Source: Prosapia bicincta (lineage: Eukaryota; Arthropoda; Insecta; Hemiptera; Cercopidae). From it: 64,000 nucleotides of DNA. Positions 27,261 to 39,818 of this stretch are shown here, piece by piece. The stretch is taken from contig JBAIZL010000005.1 of assembly GCA_036971475.1 (NCBI GenBank), positions 61,257,655 through 61,321,654 on the forward strand, read 5' to 3'. Made by a program: the position numbers and the translations under genes. Below the pieces are notes generated by a model. It saw nothing but the letters and a program-made list of their open reading frames with translations. It was not told where the DNA came from and did not search any database. Within the stretch, counting starts at the first letter, position 1; the number at the start of each line of letters is the position of its first letter.

Positions 27261-29127
27261 GTAAAATGATTCTGGGGTGGGAGTGTTTTAAAGAATTTTA
27301 ACCATTGTAAGTATTTTTACGATCAATAAATATATTTTGCACAGAAAATGTGCATTGTGCTTACAATGTACCTGACAACAGGCTTCAAAGAAACACTCAC
27401 ATACAACGCTAGTAATCAATCTAGTATACATTTCAGTAAGTACATTTCCAATTATTGTAGTGACCACTGAAGATGCTAACAACATTGCTGAAACGTACAT
27501 CAGATAGAAATAGATACATAATGTAATTGTATATACAGTACGTTAGTATTACAATGCAGTTGAATAAAAATTAAAAAGGTATTTTGTACGAAATTTAGCG
27601 CGAGGATGACTGACGTTCTCATTTCGACAGTGGATTACTGTTGTTGGCAAGTGAACATCTGTAACAGAAGGAGGTGATGGGAGAAGCGTGAGTGAATGTG
27701 GACACAATGTAGTCCTGCTAGTTCCGGTCGTCATGGGCCGCTGGACTGTGATTCTATGAAAACTGTTTTTCTGGTACAATTACCTCCTTTTAATTCTACT
27801 TTAGTCACTTAAACAAGAAGTCTACAGTAGAGTGTTTTGTTATTTTAAGAATATGATAATTTCTAATATTAAAGTCATATTTAATAATACATTACTTCAA
27901 TGCATTACGCTAAAATAAAAAGAATAGAATAAACTAAGAGAAAGCCCCTTATTAATAGATAAGAAGCACAGATATTGTTGTAACAAACGGCTATGTTTAT
28001 TGTTAATAGAGTGACATTAACATTCAGTAAACAGTGGTTTTTAAAACAGAATGGAATTTCTTTTAAGGTCGTACTAAACAATGAAATGTACAAAATAAAA
28101 TAGGAAAGAAACAAAGAAACTATGAAACGATTGAAAATATTCAAAATAACAAACAACAAATTAAAACACCTTAAAAATAAAAATGCCGCTCGATAGAGTA
28201 GCGCTGTACTCCCAAACCTAATCAAGGCCTACTTTACATTCCCGGCGCGACCTCTAATTTAGCAAGGTCGAACATAGGTTTCCTATTTTTGCAGTTGTCG
28301 GATTACATTATGACTGATCCTGCAAGGCCCGTCCTTGTTACAAATCTCGTTACAGCATTTAAGGAAGTCAATTTCTATGTTGGTAAACCTTCAAATCAAC
28401 CAAATTTAAACCATTGTTGTATATTTACACGGTGGATGGTTGTAATAACCGATGCTGGCAACTTAATTTAAAATGGAAATTGTAAAACAATATCAACACC
28501 GGTTTGCTATTAGCGTTTAATCGATCGAGACTACATTGTGTCATGAATAATAATTCAGAGGGAAATCCACAAAACACAGTAGTAAATTAATGTTATTGCG
28601 TTAATGAAGGAAAATTTAATATTTATCTTTATCATTAAAGGAAAATGCAACATAAATTTCCTTATTGTTATATTTTAATTTTTTAACAGATAAATACGAT
28701 AAAACCTTTTCCCTGTAGGTTCATTACATGTCAAAACCGTTTGTTTAGATGTATAGTTACCTTATACTTGTTACTCAATTGTTATAATTTTCAAACTTTG
28801 GCAATTCAACAAATTAAAAAAAAAACATTTCACAAAGAAACAATTACGTACTGACTATCACCGCGAGATAGGAATATAAAGGGGGTGTGGTAGGAATGGT
28901 TTAAAGTTATAATCCCGTCACATGTGTACAGAGTTAGTACTTGTTGTAAGGGTATGCGTGGATAATCGACTCTATCTGATTACATCTAAGATCAGTTCTG
29001 TCTCCAAAAAGTTAACCCGACGTTGAGCTGTGCCCTACAATAATATATAGACTGATGCTACATGTCCTTTCATTAGCATACCTCAGAAAAGCAATAAAGC
29101 ATAAGAATCATTATTCTTTATGACCGC
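27261..29127. other. unassigned spacer
   Basis: No convincing gene. A 106-codon minus-strand frame (27905-28225) is AT-rich with no known motif. Near 28275-28291 a good splice-acceptor-like CCTATTTTTGCAG precedes a short open plus-strand frame with no recognisable product. The stretch 28870-29125 is mixed-composition and unassigned. Confidence 0.45.
27467..27494 (+). other. degenerate hammerhead-like motif
   Basis: CTGAAGATGCTAAC is followed by a weak stem and TGAAACGTACATC. The box and the GTACAT tail match the family at 46.3 kb, but helix II is poorly paired. Confidence 0.3.
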
Positions 29128-30243
29128 ATCATCTTGAGAAAGCAATTGTCCATGCCCCTTTCTTATTCCACCTATATGTCCACATCCCTTAAACGTTTTC
29201 CCTAACAGAGTACATGTCTACATCTATGACGCGACCCAGCATAGGAGCCACTATTCCCCATCATCTTGAGGCAACAAGCGTGTCATGACTCCTCCTTAAT
29301 TTTACATATATTCCACCTATCCTCCCTCAAGCTTTTCTGTCTCCTATCAAGAATGTATTTACGTCAGTGAAGGGACTAAGCAGATGAGTCATTATTCTCC
29401 ATCATCTTGAGACAACAAGCGTGTCATGACTCTTCCTTAATTTGACATATATATCACCTATCCTCCTTCAAGCTTTTCTGTGTCCTATCAAGAATGTATT
29501 TACGTCAGTGAAGGGACTAAGCAGATGAGTCATTATTCTCCATCATCTTGAGGCAACAAGCGTGTCATGACTCTTCCTTAATTTGACATATATATCACCT
29601 ATCCTCCTTCAAGCTTTTCTGTGTCCTATCAAGAATGTATTTACGTCAGTGAAGGGACTAAGCAGATGAGTCATTATTCTCCATCATCTTGAGGCAACAA
29701 GCGTGTCATGACTCCTCCTTAATTTTACATATATTCCACCTATCCTCCCTCAACCTTTTTTGTCTCCTATCAAGAAAGTATTTATGTCAGTGAAGGGACT
29801 AAGCAGATGAGTCATTATTCTCCGTCATCTTGAGGCAACAAGCGTGTCATGACTCCTCCTTAATTTTACATATATTCCACCTATCCTTCCTCAACCTTTT
29901 TTGTCTCCTATCAAAAAAGTATTTATGTCAGTGAAGGGTCTAAGCAGATGAGTCATTATTCTCCATCATCTTGAGGCAACAAGCGTATCATGACTCTTCC
30001 TTAATTTTACATATATTCCACCGTTCCTTCCTATAGTTTTTGTCTCCGATCGAGAATGTATTTACGTCAGTGAAGGGACTAAGCAGATGAGTCATTATTC
30101 TCCATCATCTTGAGGCAACAAGCGTATCATGACTCTTCCTTAATTTTACATATATTCCACCGTTCCTTCCTATAGTTTTTGTCTCCGATCGATAATGTAT
30201 TTACGTCAGTAAAGGGATTAAGTAGATGAGTCACTATTCCCCA
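29128..30243. repeat. 141-bp minisatellite array (about 8 copies)
   Basis: The marker TCATCTTGAG recurs at 29261, 29402, 29543, 29684, 29825, 29966 and 30105, a 141-bp period with one 139-bp step. A diverged first copy starts near 29128. Monomers contain CAACAAGCGTGTCATGACTC and CGTCAGTGAAGGGACTAAG. The right-hand copies share CCGTTCCTTCCTATAG, so the edges are more diverged than the centre. Confidence 0.95.
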
Positions 30244-31480
30244 TTTTTCCCTCTCTAAGTTCTTATTGTCCAAGATAGATCTACCCTTTCCCTGCCCCTT
30301 GTCCGAGAGCGTTTCATATTCTCTCCTTATTCCCATGTAAACAAATACTCCAAACTGCTTTGTTGCACAATAAAACATAAGTTCCAATTGTCATTTGTTT
30401 AAATATAAATTACGAATCCTTTGGCAACGGGTGAACGTTTTGTAAGAGAAATAAGTTAGCAGACAGAGCGCATGTGACGCACAATCTATGTAGAGTAGTT
30501 TATCGTTCTCGCGTGCTTTAATGGGCGAGCCGTGTAGTTTACTGCCGGAGTAAGTATCCTAAGTGTCCCAAATTATTTACGAGCAATCTATATGCAGAAT
30601 GGTATACACCATGCTATTACGCTTTAAGTCTCTTTATACTGTCTTTAGTTTGGTTTTTAAACTAAACCTGCCCCGTGTTGAACACTTTATAGCGACATTT
30701 CCATAGGATTACACGCTGTACATATGACTTCATCAAAGACGGCTGGAATTACGTTACATTTATACATTTGTTTATGTATCTTTTCAAAAGTAGAACCGTT
30801 CACCTTACATCCATGTTGCCATGTTGTAATCAGACCCTCTTCTACAAGTAGATGTAACATGCTTAAGAAAATGCTTGAAAATGCAACAGATGTTGCTGCA
30901 ATGAATACTCGTTATTTTTTAATATATCTAAAAACTCATAATAACTTATTATTTTTGCACTATTTTTTAATGTCTATATTTTAACAAAATAATGTTAACG
31001 TTATGTTTTCATAATAAACTCTGATAAACGTTTGCTTGGATAATAGATATGTTTATAGTTTTATTGAAACGCTATATGGAAGATATTAGGTTAGGAATTA
31101 AATCAGCAGAACTTGAAAATAGCTGAATTAATAAGAAGCTTCAACTTCCTCGAAACAGAAAAAAAACTTGGAATATTATTTAAAAATTATGTTGAATGAA
31201 ATGTAAAGTGAATAGTATGAAACTAATAATATAATGGGCAATACTATAAATTTCCATGTTACAGTATAAGTGAAGTTGAAATTGCTATTTTTGTTTTAGG
31301 AAAACATCAGTTATGTTGACATTTATATATACAAGGGGAACTATGAAATCAAGCATTTCCCCTGGGAAAACCGTTAAAACTATGCTAACAATATTAAACT
31401 TTCTTTTCTGATAACAGGAAAGATTCTTGCTGGCGTTTGCAAGATGGCACTAGTGAAGTAATGTTATTGGTAATATAGAG
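30244..31480. other. unassigned AT-rich spacer
   Basis: No gene recognised. Frames at 30127-30387 (minus) and 30724-30984 (plus) show no known domain. Confidence 0.5.
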
Positions 31481-31485
31481 AGGTG

Positions 31486-31589
<104 letters not shown>

Positions 31590-31942
31590 TATTTAAACAA
31601 GAATCTTGCTTGGTATTTATGCTAGCTAACTTTCAATGGCTGGCTGTGCCGTCATCCTCGGGGCATACTGAACAGGGTTGTTGTAGACTGCGAGCTGAGT
31701 GGATTTCCCGTTGACCTTGGTGTACGATATGTTCTATTTTTAGATTCACTGCACTGTGCGAGTTTTTAAAGTTTGTTTTGGGGTTAATATTGTCTATTAG
31801 ATTGAATAATTTATCGTTTTTTGATTTTATTTGTATTTGTTCATTAATGATATTATTTTTATTTTTATAAATTTCTAGTTGTTCCCAGATTGTCATTTTG
31901 AGGCCAATAACGTATACAAGAAAACAATGTTGCATAACTACA

Positions 31943-31965
31943 AATATATATATATATATATATAT
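31943..31965. repeat. (AT)n microsatellite abutting the palindrome
   Basis: A short pure AT tract overlaps the outer end of the left palindrome arm. Another tract lies at about 32206-32226, beyond the right arm. Confidence 0.9.
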
Positions 31966-32178
31966 AAAGAACAAAAGTCAAAATACAAATACAAGAATTA
32001 TATTTGAATTTACAATTCAAAGCTTTTTGTTGGCTAACAGTACCAACATCATCAGGAATATTAAACAAGTGAATTGTTTAATATTCCTGATGATGTTGGT
32101 ACTGTTAGCCAACAAAAAGCTTTGAATTGTAAATTCAAATATAATTCTTGTATTTGTATTTTGACTTTTGTTCTTTAT
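31964..32178. repeat. perfect palindrome, 105-bp arms, 5-nt spacer
   Basis: 31964-32068 is the exact reverse complement of 32074-32178, with the spacer GTGAA. I paired the arms in 10-bp blocks and found no mismatch. Near the centre each arm holds CTGATGATGTTGGTACTG and GCCAACAAAAAGC, a CTGATGA box followed by a GTTGG/CCAAC hairpin. This is a decayed relative of the hammerhead-like family in which GAAAC is replaced by AAAAAG. A related single copy is at about 34050-34110 on the minus strand (TCGGCATTATCA). Confidence 0.95.
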
Positions 32179-33451
32179 TAATACACAAGAAAACATATTG
32201 CGATATTTATATATATATATATATATTTCTTTCGCCCGCGGATCATATTTTGTCCGCGTTTGAAATGGAGCGTTTCATCCCTACAGTGTCCATCATCATG
32301 TACAGCTTACGCGAAAAACGCGTAAATGTAGTCACATTGTTAATAGGGCGTGGAATGCGTGTTTCGGGGCTATCTCCCCGATGATTGGTAGGTTTTGCCG
32401 TGGCAGTGCGTGTGTATAAATAAATACTGTGTAATACATATTTATATAATACATTTGAAAAGATCATAAACAAATACAAACAATGGTATTATTTGATATT
32501 TATCATTTCTCATAATTCATGATCCCTTTACACCCTTGGATCCCTTAGCCCATGCAGGCGTGCTTTCTATCGCGTACAAAGAAAAGTCTACTTGCTTAAT
32601 TTTCCAAAAAAATGTATATGAAAGTAAAATGGTCTGTTAGACCTGGTGCGTGTTGTGTATTTGTCTGTCGTGAGTGTGTTATATGATTTATACAAATGTT
32701 TTCACGGACGCAACAATTCTATATACATTCTGTATCATTTTTGGAAGATAGTAACATCACATCCGTCCTAAATACAATAAATAAATCTATCATTTATCTT
32801 AGCCACTATGATGGCCTTATAGTTTAGTTAGTGATCACCGTTTGGCCTGTAAACAAAACCGCAAAATAGCGTAGGAAAATTATGTATTTTTGGTGGCATG
32901 TTTCAAACACTTATCACAAATAGAATAGTAATATATGATCAACAATAGATACAATTCAATTTGATTAAAAAGATTAAAATAATTTTATTAGCGTTCAGGC
33001 TAGCCAATTTGTTAAAGAATCATTGTACCTCCAATATTTACCCCTCCCCCGCCTTGTGTCAGTAGAGGTATGAATTGATATCTACAGTACTGGTTTTCAA
33101 TGTCGTTCAATGAGATTGTGCTTTTATTGTGTTCTGTGCGTTATATATATGTTAGTAACCTTGATATGACATGCATCCTATTGACACTATAATAGACTGG
33201 CTCGTTTTACAGGTTATGTACTCTATTCATCGGTTAGGCTTCATATTGTAATTGAAATATAAGGTTGCCACTAAGGTTCTGTCGGGGCAAGAAGGTTGTC
33301 AGTAGCCCTGGGATTCTGGCTGGGAAGGGCAGTGTTTTTACAGTATAACTAATTTCAATGACTATTATTTCTACACACTGTAAGTATAATAGAGGTTACA
33401 AAAATGTAACGCTATAACTGAATTCAAAAGTATGCAATCCTGATTGTACTT

Positions 33452-33452
<1 letters not shown>
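32179..33452. other. unassigned spacer with a GC-richer patch
   Basis: 32230-32400 is richer in CG and contains GTTTCGGGGCTATCTCCCCG. On the minus strand this is a CGGGG/CCCCG hairpin followed by GAAAC, possibly another worn member of the hammerhead-like group. The rest shows nothing recognisable. Confidence 0.4.

Positions 33453-33507
<55 letters not shown>
33453..33507. repeat. 55-bp poly(A) tract
   Basis: An uninterrupted run of A ends at CTGTAACC. It could be a retroposed tail (plus-strand insertion) or a mononucleotide microsatellite. The upstream 200 bp (GTTCTGTCGGGGC) was not recognised, and no target duplication was found. Confidence 0.95.
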
Positions 33508-33509
<2 letters not shown>

Positions 33510-33851
33510 GTAACCAATATCATTGAAAGACACGTACGGTATTTATCAGAATCTGTTTTCAGGCAAATTTATGGGTTTAACTAAAAATAAAAACGACAAA
33601 ATTAACTTAAAGCTGTTCGTAGTGTCTCTACGTAGTTCATATTTATGTTATGCTTCTTCGATAAACACAAACTAGAGCAGAAATCTTGAGAAACGAGGTA
33701 AACATTTATCTTTTAAAGGCAAATATTTGTGATCTGTGCATTTTCTACAGTGTATCAAAGACAGCAAGCTTGAAGAACAAGTAGATGATTTACAAAATAT
33801 GTTTTTCAGAAATACCAATTCTATTTTTTGAAAAACTACTGCAAACCTGCA

Positions 33852-33857
<6 letters not shown>

Positions 33858-33926
<69 letters not shown>

Positions 33927-33965
33927 TCATATTGGAACGTTTTATGTTTAAAAATATAACTTAAG

Positions 33966-34009
<44 letters not shown>
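33858..34009. repeat. two (AT)n microsatellites
   Basis: Pure AT runs at about 33858-33926 and 33970-34009 are separated by ACTCATATTGGAACG and nearby unique sequence. Confidence 0.95.
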
Positions 34010-34011
<2 letters not shown>

Positions 34012-34660
34012 TAATAAAACCACTATCATACAAGAATAAAACCTTTTTTTTATTTTATTATAAAGTTTAACCTTTTTGCCGATTAGCAGTATCGGCATTA
34101 TCAAAACTAACTTAGCATACTTCTAACTGTTCCTACATTTCATCCTAAAAATACAATATATATGACAATAATAGCATATTCGCCTAACTCTAGGTTTTGT
34201 AGTAAATAACGTAACACGTTCTCTATTTTTACAAAATCTTTAACACAGTAGAGAAAACGAGGCTCGTGTTCCGACAGACGTAGGACATCCGAAACGCATT
34301 AATTTCAAGAATGATGGTATCTGGAGAACATTACTGTATTTAACGAATTTTTATTGATCTTTACAGAAACGTAGTATAGAAGCCTAATTAAAGAAAACGT
34401 TCTACATAATTATTGAGAATGTGTTACATGTTTTTGTTTAATGGAATGATTAGCCAACGTCTTATCGCTAACTTATTGTTTCTTTTGCAGGAGAGCAATA
34501 TATTTTACGCTTCATTCCATCACGAGATAGTCATGGGAAGCGGTTTATGTTTTAGTTTAAATTAGGTATTACCATATGTTTTCTTAAAACAGCTGATTTT
34601 ATCTTATATGTTATATTGCTTAACAGTTATTTTAACACGTAGGTTTTGTTACTATATTTA
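34010..34660. other. unassigned spacer with a worn inverted-repeat element end
   Basis: 34050-34110 carries, on the minus strand, TGATAATGCCGATACTGCTAA-type sequence with a GCCGAT/ATCGGC hairpin, matching the palindrome family at 32.0 kb. The remainder is AT-rich with no gene seen. Confidence 0.4.
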
Positions 34661-34667
34661 TTCAATT

Positions 34668-34937
34668 CCGTGTATTAGCTCACACTCTCCTTATATATAT
34701 AAATATATATATATATCTTGTACACATTTTCGATACTCAATAAAATACGTTTTTATTCAATGAAGTTAAAAAAAATTTTTTTTAATCTATACTGGATGAG
34801 AATTGATGTTAATACAGTTTTTCTAATATTTATTCATTAAATTAGTTTTAAAAAATTGTTGTCCGGGTCGGATTCGAACTGTGGATATACATATTTGAAA
34901 TCCAGCACTTAGCTAACTTTCCCATAGCTAGAAATCA
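34668..34937 (-). mobile_element. tRNA-Arg-headed SINE-like repeat (copy 1)
   Basis: On the minus strand it starts with a tRNA-like head at 34923-34863 (GGGAAAGTTAGCTAAGTG, then B-box GTTCGAATCC). A body with GTATTAACATCAATT and GAATAAAAACGTA follows. It ends in TTGTACAAGATATATAT, an AT tract, and GGAGAGTGTGAGCTAATA near 34670. The same order is found at 50668-50925, and the 3' end is found again at 56320-56470. The head is more decayed than in copy 2. Confidence 0.7.
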
Positions 34938-35016
34938 ATTACTTAAAAATGAAGATAAAATTATAAGAAACCTCTTGTAATAGTGGAGTATTAAAAGAGA
35001 TGGATAGAACGAAAAA

Positions 35017-35797
35017 TATAGCCCACCATCAGCTTCATAAATTAAAAACGAAAAAAAGCCAATAAATAGTATCAAAGAAAAATAATAATCCAACACCATA
35101 TATTATATAAAGAGGAAAATGAAAAGTAACAAGGAAATTCCTTTTCTATTTTGTCAATTGGTATTATGATTCTGTCATTTCTATATACATATTTATATAA
35201 TTGTAATTATTTAACAAAAAGTTACTAAAGCAAAGTTTTCTTTAATCGCCTCAGTAGGAATTGACTTTAAAAAGTTCTTTTATTTATTACTTGTAGTTTA
35301 TTATGTTAGGATATTATTATTTATTATTTTTGATCAGTTAGTAAACGAAATAATTTTTTTAAATTAGACTTTCTAGAATTATTTCAATATAATGATAGGA
35401 AGTTACTCATTTATATTCTTCCAATTTTTAAAATAAAAGCCCTCTTAGACGGGTCTGCCACTTTTTACTAAGATATATAAATTAAATGTAATAAAAAAAT
35501 AATTCTTTAGTAAATTTTTTAACAACTAATGAAGTGTTCTAGTAGCCCAACTCCATTCTTTAGTTTCTGTAATGAAACTTTACGATGTTTGAAGATGGGT
35601 TTATTAAACTTATTGGGTTTGTGTTTGTTTTCAAAGTTTGTTTTATTGAAAAATATAAAGCTAGTAGATTTTATTCAGTCTAAGATCACTAATATATATC
35701 TTGACGGTTTCCTGGCAACTCTAACAGTTAACAAGTGGGACGTTCGAGTGTTATAATAGTTATGGTAGGGTAGATGCCATAGGTAGGGCTTCATTAA
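35017..35797. repeat. left arm of a large inverted repeat
   Basis: The sequence pairs with 36524-37520 in inverse orientation. Shared blocks include AATAATCCAACACCATATATT, GCCCTCTTAGACGGGTCTG, GAAGTGTTCTAGTAGCCCAA and TGGGACGTTCGAGTG. Point differences and indels show that the arms are old. A plus-strand 75-codon frame inside has no known domain. Confidence 0.85.
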
Positions 35798-36523
35798 CCT
35801 TTTTGGCTATCGGGAGTAAAATTGACAATTATAAAAAATTCATAGCGCTACCTTCGATTATTTTTCATATTTCCAAATATTACATAAAAAGACTATTATT
35901 TTACAATAGTCTTCAAAAAGGTGATGGAGGCCACTTGTTTAACACGCAGAAATTAAAACTTTTAATTGATTATAGTATATTATTATAAAAAAATAGATCC
36001 TAATGTAATTTGTTAAAGCTAAATCCAACATATTTATCGAGTATTGTGTATGAATTATATAAACTATATTTTCTTGCATAGGCTTACATTGCGCTTGGCC
36101 GGGTAAAATAAAGTCCATTCTTTGTCTTAACTTAAGTTAGAAAGATCTTAATTTGATTTCATTCAGTTACTAAGTAAGTTGCTCTACAATGTTTACAATT
36201 GAAATGGTAAAAAGAGAGACTGAATGAAATCAAATTAAGATCATTGAAAGCAAGATTATGCAGTAACATATATTGTTTATTAAGTTAGAAAGGTTTAATT
36301 TTATAACTAAACTTTCCTAATCGGTTACTTTGTTGTTATTTCTATTAAAGCTATATTGTAAATAAATAATAATTTCACCTTACCATAACCCGTTATATGC
36401 TTTGTTTGTAAATTTAGGTTATGTTTGTATTCTTCAAATATAAACCTTAAACAAATATAGACTTTCTGAGTTGCGGTACTTTTAACCATTCTTTTCTTGT
36501 TCAGAATTTGTATTTACGTAAGG
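35798..36523. other. spacer of the large inverted repeat
   Basis: AT-rich, no gene. It contains a 24-bp perfect inverted repeat listed separately. Confidence 0.6.
36144..36242. repeat. 24-bp perfect inverted repeat, 51-nt spacer
   Basis: 36144-36167 starts GATCTTAATTTGATTTC. It is the exact reverse complement of 36219-36242, which starts ACTGAATGAAATC. It lies in the middle of the large inverted repeat's spacer. Confidence 0.9.
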
Positions 36524-37520
36524 TTAATGAAGCCGCCATACACCTGCCCTTCCTATGATATCTACCTAACATAGCTATGATAAAACTCGAACGTCCCACT
36601 TGTATAACTATTGGAGCTGCCAGGAAACCATCAAGATGTATATTATTGATCTTAGACTGAATAAAGTCTACTAGCTTTATATTTTTCAAGCTAACTTGTT
36701 TTTAAAACAAGTTTTGAAAACAAACACAAACCCAATAATGTTTACTCGGTAAATAATATATTTCCAAGTTACTAAAGCCTATTAAAGCACAACAAAACAT
36801 AAGTTTAAACCCATCTTCAAACATCGTAAAGTTTCATTACAGAAACTTTAAAAGAATGGAGTTGGGCTACTAGAACACTTCATTAGTTGTTGAAAAATTT
36901 ACTAAAAAATTATGTTTTTATTATATTTAATTTATATATCTTAGTAAAAAGTGACAGACCCGTCTAAGAGGGCTTTAATTTAGGAAGAATATTAGCCTAA
37001 TGTGTAACTTAACTAATATATTTACGTCTGTTAATAACTATTAATTTTTGTATAAAGGCTAATGGCAAACCATAGACAATTTTGCTTTTTTAAAACACTC
37101 TAGAGTGTTTTAAAGAAGTGTTATTGTCTGTGATCTGTCATTAGCCTTTATACAAAAATGAGTAACTTTATATCATTATATTGCATTAATTCTGGTATGA
37201 CTTACTTTAATATAAATTAGTTCATCTATTAACTGAAAAAAAAATATTAAATAATAACATTTTAACGTAGCAAACTACAAGTAATAAATAAAAAAAACTT
37301 AGATTTTAGTAACTTTTTGTTAAATAATTACAATTATATAAATATGTATATAAAAATGACAGAAACACAATATCAAGTGGCAAAATATAAAAAGAATTTC
37401 CTTGATACTTTTTATTTTCCTCTTTATATAATATATGATGTTGGATTATTATTTTTGTTTGTTACTATTTATTCCCTTTCTTGTCTATCGTTTTGATCCA
37501 TGCAGCTGATCGTGGTCTAT
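36524..37520. repeat. right arm of the large inverted repeat
   Basis: Reverse complement of 35017-35797, about 200 bp longer. Most of the excess is an insertion at about 36985-37160, placed between the blocks that read TTACTCAT and TATTCTTCC contiguously in the left arm. Confidence 0.85.
37045..37158. mobile_element. 114-bp hairpin (MITE-like) insertion
   Basis: Ends form a perfect 20-bp inverted repeat (37045-37064 and 37139-37158; TTTTTGTATAAAGGCTAATG and its complement). The centre is itself palindromic around ACACTCTAGAGTGT. The left arm of the surrounding large repeat lacks this piece, so it is an insertion or a later fold-back. No clear target duplication was seen. Confidence 0.65.
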
Positions 37521-39818
37521 AATTATGCTAACACTGTAGTACCTAAACTTATTTTTTAAATTGTTTTCATTGTCATTTAAAAAGACACTTTTTACTTAAC
37601 TTTTAAAATAGCTAAATTATTTATTAATTTTACTATGATATAAAATACCGTTCTGTTTTATAAGGAAATTATGTTTTTTTAAGGTTTCACTTGTGTTTGT
37701 AATCTTGTGTGTTTTTGTATTTTAAAATATTAATCACTATTTTTGATTTAAGATATTTCTTTTCACTTTTGTCTTATTAATAATATACTTTAAATAACAA
37801 ATGTAATTATTGATGTGGTGTCATGTATAATATACAAATACCGTAAAATCAAGCCCAGCAAAGTTGCTTCTTTGAAGCTATGCTTTTGTTTACCAATTAC
37901 CCATGGCAATAGGCTTTAATATTTACTGGATGATCATTTTGTATGTTTAGGAAGGAGATTTAATCAGCGTTTCAGTGAAGCATGTACGCCCAGTTAAAAC
38001 GTTATACTCAAGACATGTAGGACGTTTTAAAAAAAGCGGTGATTCTGTTCAAAATAAGTGGTTTTAGCATAGTTAGAGACAATTTAAAAAAAAAAGAAGT
38101 AGAAACTAGCCTTCCTCCTTAGCGGCGTCCTGAGACAAACATATTTTGGGATCATGAAGGATAATGAGGGACTGTTGCTGCTTTCCAGTACAGCTGACTT
38201 TGGCTTCTACTATTTTAAAGAGAAACAAATCGTGGTTCCCTTTAAATTGATCAATTTTTTAAAATATACCTGCATTCTAGCGGATTCAGGGAGAGGCAGG
38301 AGCGCCTTGTATTGATTACAGTTATTAGTTCCATCTTTAAAGGGTAATAAAAACTATTATAATAATAAAATAGATCTGACGTCATGTATGCAGAAATATA
38401 ATCAGGACTCTGATAAATAATACAAGATGATGTAAAAATAGCCATGTAATTTATGTCAGTATTTCTGTGGACGTTTAGTCATTTACACCTTATTTCCTAA
38501 AGGAGATTCTTGATATAAAATCTTACTACAATAACAAGGATTTAACTGTATATTTATTTTTAGTCCTGATGATGGTCTAATGGCTGAAACGGTATCGTTA
38601 ATGGTAATATTGAATTAAAATGAATAACTACTAAATTGTTTTGATTTTTCTTTTGAATCTTTATTATATATTTTAAGACATATAGTAATAGTTTTTTATT
38701 TCAATTATTTTAGAAACTACTTTTTAAAAAATCAGAAAAAAACATACTTTTGTACAATAAAAGATTGTTTCGATTCCCGGTATTCTACAATAAAACACAG
38801 GTTTTTACGTATCTATTTCAAAATATCCTCAAAGTCAAATTATTGTTATTTTTGTTTTAAATAAACACAAACTATTTAACTTCTCGAAATGACTTGCAAT
38901 TCTGTTTCCACCAGGGTTGGTCTAAATTAAATTATGCAATATAAATCCGATTAGGGTTTCCCATTAGTATATCTGAGGTAAAAGCGTTTGAAATTTGAAA
39001 TGTATAAGCGGATAAAACCAGCGCCGTAATGTGGCCACTGATTAAAGCATTTGGAAATGTATGGAACCAACTCAGATTTTGTGAACAGTCAACTTTAACT
39101 AATACGTTCGTAACTCAATGCTGGTTTACATTGATTATTCTATAGATTCAACAATCATAAGAAAGTCTGCGCAAGTTAGTAATTTGGGTAGTTGCCCCCT
39201 AAACTTAGCAAAAGCCAAACTGCAGAACCAAAACTCAACTTAAAGTATTTCCTAACAATAGCAGATTATTTTTGTTTTTAATTCTAACACAACTGCAAAT
39301 CGCCCAGCTCTCAGGTCAATAAATTAATCTTATTGCAATGTAAACAAATGCTCAATGAAAATAAATTTTACTTTTTCCATATCGTTAAAGTGTTTTAAGT
39401 ACCTAAAATGATTATTTTTGTTTAGAAAATAAAATAAGGCACGTCAGAAACTATTAAGAAATTTTTTACTCAACAAATTGTAAAAAATCAATAACTTATC
39501 CCTTCCCAAACATAAAAATGTTTCTTCACAAACTATTTAACATCGCGAATCAAATACAAACGTGAAAAAGTTTTTTTTTCAGTTACGGTTAGGCCTATAG
39601 CAATTATAAATAGGTAAAACTTTATGTTTAAAACGTAACGCTATTTAAATTTTGATATTTTAACCTCAAGTGTTTTTTGGAGTATTCCTAATCTACAGTA
39701 GTAATCTACTTTGTGTAAGCATAAGAAGACGTTATCCACTTATCAGAAACGCACGTTATCTATTCTACAAAGAAACACAAAACAACTACATACACTTCAC
39801 TGAGAGCACTGGACATAC
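37521..39818. other. presumed intron, 3' of the Ih exon
   Basis: On the minus strand this follows the splice donor of the Ih exon. No further Ih exon was recognised here or anywhere below 39.8 kb. A stand-alone hammerhead-like motif lies at 38566-38590. Confidence 0.55.
38566..38590 (+). ncRNA. hammerhead-like core motif (candidate, stand-alone)
   Basis: CTGATGA, T, stem GGTC/GGCT with loop TAAT (including G-T pairs), GAAAC, then GGTATCG. No inverted partner was seen within about 200 bp. Confidence 0.35.

Noticed and set aside
28289..28471. 60-codon plus-strand frame after a good acceptor-like sequence
   Set aside because: No known domain, no clear donor, and no neighbouring exon. Cannot be supported.
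38270..38334. 65-bp minus-strand segment with acceptor- and donor-like edges downstream of the Ih exon
   Set aside because: Length is not a multiple of three and the family has no such insert between the HCN domain and S1.
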